Source: an uncultured Fidelibacterota bacterium
GTDB taxonomy: Bacteria; Fidelibacterota; Marinisomatia; Marinisomatales; UBA1611
DNA length: 27,012 bases
Reading direction: 5' to 3'
NCBI GenBank assembly: GCA_937893835.1
Contig: CALCSS010000142.1
Span: 1-27,012 of the forward strand
Every line of letters starts with the position of its first letter. Within the stretch, counting starts at the first letter, position 1. This document shows positions 15,166 through 24,100 of the stretch, piece after piece. The notes beneath the pieces are model-generated. The model was not told the DNA's origin and ran no database searches. It was given only the letters and a program-made list of their open reading frames with translations. Made by a program: the position numbers and the translations under genes.

Positions 15166-18100
15166 TTTAATAACATCATTTTCTTGTTCTTGACAATGCC
15201 AGTCTTGGTGCTCAACTGAATGAAATAGACTCCAGATGCCATCTGCTGGCCAAATTTATCATAGCCGTCCCACTGTATCTTGAACTGGCCGATTTGATCC
15301 TTATTCTCAACAAGTGTGGCAATGTTCTGACCTAATAGATTATAGACATTGATCGATACATTCTGTCTTAGTCCATCAAGAAGCCCAATGTCATATGTAA
15401 TGGTCGTTGTTGGATTGAATGGATTCGGATAATTCTGATGAATATTTGTCTGCTCCGGAACTATGATCGTTTTTGGACCAAGTCTAAAATATCCAGACTG
15501 GTCTGATAAGGTAAATATCTCATTCTCAATGGTCAGAGATGGAAGCTCCTGCCATGTCACACCATTCTTTCTACGATATATCGCCAGATCATCCCGGTCA
15601 CTGACAACCCGAACCTCAATGGGTGCGTTGAAATAAAAATTCTCACTTCCGAGGACATAAGATGCCCGATCATAAAAATTTTGCTCAAAGAGAGTGGAGT
15701 CAGCAATGAGAAATGGTTGGTCATAGGTTATAGCACCTGGGCTACCAATGATGGAAAAACGACCGTCGTAGCTAGTTCCATACCAGCGACTTGCAACCTT
15801 ACCAGCTGCAAGAGAGAAGGTCTCACTAAGAGTCGTATCACCAACATGCCCTGATGCATAGATATCGATCGAATAGTTCCCTGGCGAATCAAAACTGAGG
15901 TGGCCAGAATATGTATGTGCAGCTACTGTATCCAATTCAATGTTTTGGTTTTGTACTGCCAATGATAGATTGGTGGTCTTTGATGCCGTATCTGTGACTA
16001 TAACCTGTAAAAATTTTGTAAAGGCATTCTGTTGGAGCAATGAAACGGCTATCTTTGGTCTATCAACGTGTCTCACATCTAGCGTGAAAGAGGTACTGTC
16101 AGATGCATTTTCGTCACTGACCTTTAACTGAATATCAACATGATCATCCCAAAGTTTTTCGGGAATGAACAAGACCGAATCACCAAGGCCATGGGAGACA
16201 AATGTCACGTCATCCATTGCACCCTCAAACGTTACAGATGGGATAATGGTGACCTTGTCATCATTGCCAAGTGTCGCATCCACAACGGCACTTAAAGTAA
16301 AGACCAGTGATGTATCATCAATGTCACTGACAAATTGGCCAAACTCCATCCACAGGGAATCATTCTCCCACATCTCTACTACCTCAGCGATCATTTCCTT
16401 TGCAATGACCGGAGGATCATTCTCTGCAAGTATTGAAGCATGGATGGTATCCTTTGCAACTGCCCCTCCATCATCCTGAGCAATGAAAATGACACGATGA
16501 TTGTCACCATGATAGTTAGAGTCACTTGAGAAAGTGGCGATCACCGAGTCGGGTATTCCCTCGCCATATTGTTTGACCGATATATTCACATCGATCAAGG
16601 GATTTGTCCTTGTATTATTGATCAGTTGAATGGTCTCATGAGACATGCGAGACATGTCGTTCGCTGATATCTGTGGATCTAGCCCCAGATATTCCCTATT
16701 CAGTTTTGCGTGGACCTCCCAAGGTGTGTTTGGTCCTATGATCACTAGACCAAGGGGGTAATCCTCATCCAATTGAGATGTATCTAAAATAACGGCCTGC
16801 CATGTGATCTCTGTCGTGATGTCATTATCAACATCTGATATGTACCTACTGAGTATAAGTTCAGTTGCATCCTGATCCTCTACCCATTCATGCTTATAGT
16901 AAAGGTCACTGCCTACACTAGGGATCACAAAGACAGGGGTATCATTGACCGCATTGACCGTTAGCGGTAATTGAAATGTATCTGTCAAGGCATATGCATC
17001 TGTGGCCACGATCTGTATGGTGTATGTACCTGTATCATCCTGGGTCGGGGTCCATGTTAATCCTCCAAGGGAGTCAATGGTGACCGCTCCTGTGGCAGCA
17101 TTACCAAGAATTCGAGTAGTGGTCGCCTGATAGCCAAAGGAGTCACCCTGCATCACACTGAGGTCAAGATCGGTCAGTCGAACTGTATCGGTCCAAAATA
17201 GATCTTCATCCAGTACCGCGTTCGCCATTGAAAGGATCACGGGATTTGAGTTGTATCTTAATAGTGTATCTGTGACCAAAGTATCTGATATGTTCCCAGC
17301 AACATCAAATGCCCTTATATGTCCCACATATCTTGTATCATGCTCAAGGAATAGTTCCTGCGTAAGGCTTGTCACATCAGAGGGAAGTGTGTCCCACCCA
17401 TAAAGTGTGGTACCCACATTCAACGAATCTAATTTTAGGATGGAGACCTCATACCTTTCTAACCCTGATTCATCTTCATCTGTTTCCTCAAATGCTGTCC
17501 ACTGGACACTGATCGTATCATTTGAGAAGAGCGTGTCACCCGCAACAAAGCTACCACCTGAGACCTCTCCGATCAACGGAGCCGTTGGGTCAAATGCGAG
17601 ACGTGTCCCACTTGTCGTGCCATTGGTGATATTCCCATGTCGGTCCACGATCCTTCCTCGGACTGCGAGTGAATCACCGGTCAACAAAGCAGTTCCAATA
17701 TTCATCACATCGTATAAGGAGTTAATGTTTCTATAGAATTGTTCAGCAGGCCCAGCCTCGGTTATTGAATCATTTGGAGCGACAGTGACCCAGGCAGAAC
17801 CACGATTCAGGTTATAGAATTGAATCTGAACCTCACCACCATAGAAAAGAGTGGAGTCCTCCAAAAAGGTCTGTATTGGTACCTGAACACCGATCGTGTC
17901 AGTGACACCAGTGATCCATCCTTGGACTGGGTTCAGTCCATGTGTACTGATCAACCCCGTCTCAAAATCAGTTGGAGGTAAATTATCTACTAAAAATGAA
18001 TCAGCAGCCACAGTCTCATTTACGGGATTATTGGACCTATCCTCTGCAACAAGCGCAAAACTAAGTTGCCCGTCATCTTGAACGGAATCTGAAAGTGTAA

Positions 18101-21100
18101 CCTGGAATATCCAGACCGAGTCACCATTGCTGGTGGACTGCGGAACATGGCCAGTCACTGTTGTCCCATCCTCTTCATTATCGTATCCATAGGTATAATT
18201 AATGGACGGGATCGGCTCTGTCGATGCGAGCGGTTCATTCATCGTGATCGTGACCTGGACAACATCACCACCAATACCTATGTTCGTCAGATCAGGATTT
18301 GAGATGTTTGCATAGGTGAACGTTGCAAGTGGGTCAGTATTGTCTATGTATAGATCATCTGGTATTTCGATGCTGTCTGCTTCTAATGCATTTGTAGCCA
18401 GATCCGTCGCGGTCACACCAACCGTCACATTACCCTGTTGAGTAACATCTCCAACCTCAAAGTAGTATAGCCATACGGTTCCATCGCCACTATCAGGCAA
18501 GGTCATTGCTGCATCCACAGTACCATCAAATTCAGATGGATAACCTATCTGAATTGTTGGCGTGGCCAACATCACCTCGTTGAAGGTCACGGTTATCGTA
18601 TCCACCTGGCCAGGGCTTGCAAATAACTCTGAGAAGGTGACAATGGCCGTGGATGAGGTTGTATCATAAGTATAATTTGATATCGTATCCCTTCCGGTAT
18701 TGCCTGCAGTGTCAACGCTCGTGAATATCATATTGTAAAGACCCTCGGTTAGAACAGGGTCTCCCGAGGAAAAACTACCTGCCTCTCTATCTCCAGCAAC
18801 TCGCTCGAGGCCTACGAGTGGTACATTGACATTTGAACCATCTGCTAGCTTATTGAACGTGACATATCCCGTATCAACTGACTCGGATAAGTTCCAACTG
18901 AAATTATTCAATACATTATTGAAAGAATTTGATGGTGGCACAACACTAGAAAAGGTCGGATTATTGTTATCGACTCTCAGGACTGTCAGACCAGTAATGT
19001 CACCTGATACTATCTGGTTACCCGCGATGTCACTGGCGCTGACCGACAGCGTGATGAGACCATTGATGGTGTCTAGTCCAGTACTATTGAGAGGTATAGC
19101 AAAGGTCCAGACATCATCACCATTACCAGATTCAATTAGAGATTGGTTTGTAAGGTTCAATGAGTCGTCTACTCCCGGGTAAGTGACATCCACCTTTGGC
19201 ACGGTCACGGAGTCCATCGGCTCTGAAAAGTTAAATGTGGCCAGTGTGGATACATCTCCCGATCTCACCAAACTGTCTCCGTCAAATGTGATGGATGCTC
19301 CAGGCAAGACATGATCTACTTCGACTGCCATGGTACTGCCATACCCAGATCTATTTCCAGCCGTATCAACATGCACTGATGAAAAGGTATATGTGCCCGT
19401 TTCGCTTGTAGGCACATCAAAAGTTATTGGATCATTTGGAGGTGCCAATAATAAAGAGTCTACTCGTGTATATTCTAATCCATCGACCGAATAAAGAACC
19501 CCAGAATATCCATCTAGAATATCTGCCAGGGTCACACTGATCCTGTCATCATTCGTGATCTTGTCGGAGGTTGATTCACCGAAATCAGAGCTACTCTCCA
19601 AAATTGGTGTTCCTGGAACATCTGGCGCGGTAAAATCAATGTTGACTATCAATGTGTCGCTTGGAATGGAGGTGTTCCCCGCTGAATCAATGACAGTATA
19701 GGAAATCCCATATGAGCCCGTTCCTAACTGATTTTCTATAGGAACAACGAGCGTGTCCTTCGTGACATTGTAAATCTTGCGTGAGGTGTTAGACAGTTGA
19801 TTTGTGATCCCAGACTGTACATATAGATTCAATGAGTCTGCGATCGAAGGCAACTGAATGATCTCGAACTGTGGCACCCTAACGTTTGTTATGTTATCAA
19901 TGTCTGAGATGCCGCTGTCATAGACCGGAATCAGGTCTGGCCCTGACGCTGATACAAATGGGGTCGCGTCCAACCTAAAGGGTAATGAAGTAGAAGCATC
20001 AGATAGATTACCTGCTATGTCCTTTGACTTGATGGTGACTGCATATGTACCATCTACCGATACATCACCTGTGAATGACACCGTTGTTGCTGATGCTTTG
20101 AGTTTTTGATTTTGTAATCCTTCAAAGAATAGAAAAATAGAATCCGTAGACGTAACGTTAGACACTGTGAATGATGGTGATGTATCATTGGTCAGTCCGT
20201 CATCATTCTTCACACCTGTGTCAGACGAATCATCTAGGTCAATGGCCACTCCTGTAACGTCTGGAGCGGTCTGGTCAATTTGGATGGACGTGGATACTGA
20301 ATTCGCAGACCTGTTCCCTGCCGTATCCTGAGCAACCGCGAAGAAATTAAATGTTCCATCCTCATCATTTGTGACCGTATAGGTCAATGACCCATCATCT
20401 GGAACGATCAGGGAATCAACCAGTGTAGTATCAAGCGCAGCATTCACCTTATAAACGATCCCAAAATCACCCGTAGTTAGGCTCGAAGTATTAATTCGCA
20501 TTGTTGTGGCATTTGTTAGATCATCTGAGTCAGATATTCCTGTATCATCATCAGAATTAAGATCAAGGACAGTTGGTGCTCCTGGGGCCGTAAAATCGAT
20601 CTCTACTGAAGTGGCGGTACTTGCTAAAGATGAGTTACCCGCAGAATCAACAACAACATATGTAATGGAGTAGGTTCCCTCATCCAACCTAGAGCCATTG
20701 GGAATCGTTAGTGTGTCCGTCAAAACATCTAATGTTTTTCTACCACTGGTTACAAGCACGCCGTCTACATAGAGTTCTACAAGTTCTCTCTTCGAGGACA
20801 ACTGAGATAATTCAAAACCAGGGACTCTGACGTTGGTGATGTCATCAGTTCCTGATATTCCAGCATCATGCTCGATCAACAGGTCAGGGCTCGAGGAAAG
20901 TGTATATGCCTCGGTATCAATATTTAGGGTCAGGGCATTTGAAGCGCCAGATAAATTGCCAGCGTAGTCTCTTGACCTCATTGTAAAGACATGTGCACCA
21001 TCTGCCAGATCTTTACTATCTGGAATTGTGAATTCATGACTCGTTCCGGATGAGACATATCCTTTCAATGAGTCCGTACCCCAGTAAAGAAAGATAGAAT

Positions 21101-24100
21101 CCGTCGCGGTAAGTTGAGTAAGCGTAAAACTTGGCGTGATATTATTGGTGAGTTGATCATTGTCCAATGCACCTGCATCAGAACCAGAGTCAAGATCGAT
21201 GACCACGGGCTCTATCTCACCATCATCAGAATAGTCATCATCCTCGTTTACTTTTAGACCATCTACATCTCTTGGGTCTTGATCAATCGTGACCAAAAGG
21301 CCATCTGAGACCACAGACACATTACCAGACTCATCAGTGGCGTATGCCTTGTAGGTATCAGTAGTAGCACCCTCAACAGTGACGGTAGAAGAGGTTGCAT
21401 CAGCAGCGACCAGATCTCCACCTACAATAATATTAGAAGAATTTTTTATATGGACACTATCAGTTTCAGAGAGGCCAGTGACAAGAAACTGAATAGTTGA
21501 AAGATTGGTCAGGTCATCTGTATTCAGTGTACCCTTATCAGAGCCCGCATCAAGATCAGGAGCAGATGGAGTTGCGGATGATGATGAATCAATGGCAATG
21601 AGCGTGGTACCACTTTCAGATGAAAGGTTACCCGCCGAGTCCGTCACAAAATACGAGAAGGTATAGGTATCATCCAACAATAGGCCTGTGATCTCAAGGG
21701 TGTCCACAATGGGCTGAGATAGTCGATAACTACCGGCCAGGACATCCGTATCGGAGTCTGTATCATAATAGATATCCACAAGCGATCTCTTTCCCGCGGG
21801 AAGTGCCGCTACCCTGAACCTAGGTGTCCTGACATTTGTCTTATTGTCTTGGTCGCTGAATCCAGAGTCGTCTTCTTTTATTAGGTCAAGATCAAATCCC
21901 AAGTCAGGACCTTGGGTGTCGATCCTAAGGCTCAAGGTGTTGGACGGATCAGACAGATTTCCTGCTAGATCCTTTGTTACCACCGTGACTGCATATGCAG
22001 CATTTTGATTTGATAGGGCCTTATCCGCTGGAATAGTGAATGTCATCTCATTCGAATTCACCTTCGATCGAATCGTTGTGTCTGTCCCCACGACAATGTA
22101 GATGGAATCATTTGACGCACTGACAGGCACATCGGTAAGCCCAGAAAGGCTAAACGTCGGTTTGGTCACGCTGGTAAGATCATCAGAATTATCCACACCA
22201 GAGTCTGATGCATCGTTCAGGTTCGGGGTCAATGAAGAGACATCTGTCTTTGTAAGATCAACAGTGACATTCCCATCGGCATCTTGTGCCACTGCCGTTG
22301 CGGCGGATGCACCAGAGTTCCCAGCAAGATCAGTGTAGGTTATCGAGAATTGAACCTCTCCCTCATCATGCGTAGACACGACTGTCTTGGTCGCGGTCCA
22401 AGTCTTCGCATTGCCACCGACAGCTATGGTCACATTATCAGTACTACCAAGCATGCTTATGGTAGGCTCTGAAATATTCTCTCCTACATTATCACTGTCT
22501 GTCGTAGATAGTGTTATCGTCACGACGTCCTGTTCTTTTGCCATTGTCTGGCTGCTATAGTTATTATCACTGGAGACACTGACAACTCTAAGCACCGGTG
22601 CGGTCTGGTCATAGGTTACGTAGACATCATTCGTTGTTGTGGTTCTAGCAGTGCCGGTATTACCTGCGTAATCCATGAAACTGATCAGATTCAGTTCGAT
22701 CTGTCCCTCGTCATTGTCTGCGACCATTTCATGTGTAGCGGTCCATGACCTATCGGTTCCGTCCTGTGTCTCTGTCACTGCAGTGTCACTGATCTTCATG
22801 ACCGGGGCCTGGATCAACTCACTTGCGGTCAAGCTTGCCGTTATGTCATCATTTAATTTCGCAAGAGTGGTCGTTCCATTATTCGATAGATAGGTGAAAG
22901 TTTCTACCGTAGGATCTGTCTTGTCAAAGGTCACATATTTATCGTCAGTGGTCTCATTGACCTGGGTTCCTGCATAGGCATTGAGATCGGTGAAATCTAT
23001 GGTAAAACCTATTACGGCACCCTCACCATCGTTATCGTCCGTCGCGTCAGTTATGGTGTAGCTTGCTTTCCATTTTTCAAATACTCCGGTCCAATCCGTT
23101 AGTTTGGTGATCGTAATTGGATCGCCAACAACCGACGGGTACCTTCCTCTCTCATTGTTGATGTAGATATCCAGCGCAGCAAGCGGCTCACTGACCTTGA
23201 AGCGAAGGCTTATGTTATTATCTGGGTTGATGTAGGTACTATCTTTGCTGTCCGAACTCTCAGATCTCATATAGATAGCACTCAGAGTTGGCTTTGTCTT
23301 GTCAAAACTAATGCTGGACCCATCTGTTGTACCGGTCTGATCATAGTCTGCTCCATCATTCCCTGCAAGATCCGAATAGGCCACAGAGAATGGTATTGGA
23401 TCGACAGCATCATCATCATCCTCAAGCATGACAATGGTCGCCGTCCATGTCTTATTATTGTTCGTACCTGTCAGATCATCAGGAGGCCTTCCTACAATGG
23501 TGACCGTTGGCTCTTGTATCTCCTCATCCGCTATGAATTGAAGCGTGATCGTACTTCCAGGAATCGCCAATGAGGGATCAGAGTCATCTGCGTTAGAGGC
23601 GATGGTGACCTGCTGAAGGTCAGGGTCAGTATTGTCATATATAACATAGCTAGTGGTGGGGTCAGAGGTATTGGTCACCGCATCTCCTGTGTTTCCTGCG
23701 ACATCATCATAGGCGGTTATTCGTATCGGGATCTTAGTATCAGGGTCATCATAGGCATTATCATTCGAATTGTTCTGCATGTCATAGGTAGCAACAAATT
23801 TTGTATTCGAGGCTCTGGTAATACTGCCATCAGCGATAGTGTTACCCGCTATGGTGATCGTTGGTTTCGTATCGGTCCTGATCGGGGTATCTGAAACCAT
23901 AGTGAGGGTGATGGTCTCCCCCGCAACAGCCAGAGTCGTGTCATTGGCATTGCTGGACCTGATCCTGACCGGGTCAAAGACGGGCGCGGTGATGTCATAC
24001 AGGACATAGGTCCCATCGGTGGAGACAAGATCGGCATTCTCAAATGATGCTGCGGCCTGGGTAACGGCAGACCCTACATTACCAGTTTCGTCAGTGTATC

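Noticed and set aside
16165..16479. Plus-strand frames of about 100 codons opposite the giant gene (also 17407, 18826, 26566)
   Set aside because: Antisense shadows created by the serine/threonine/aspartate-rich coding sequence; no starts, motifs or operon context support them.
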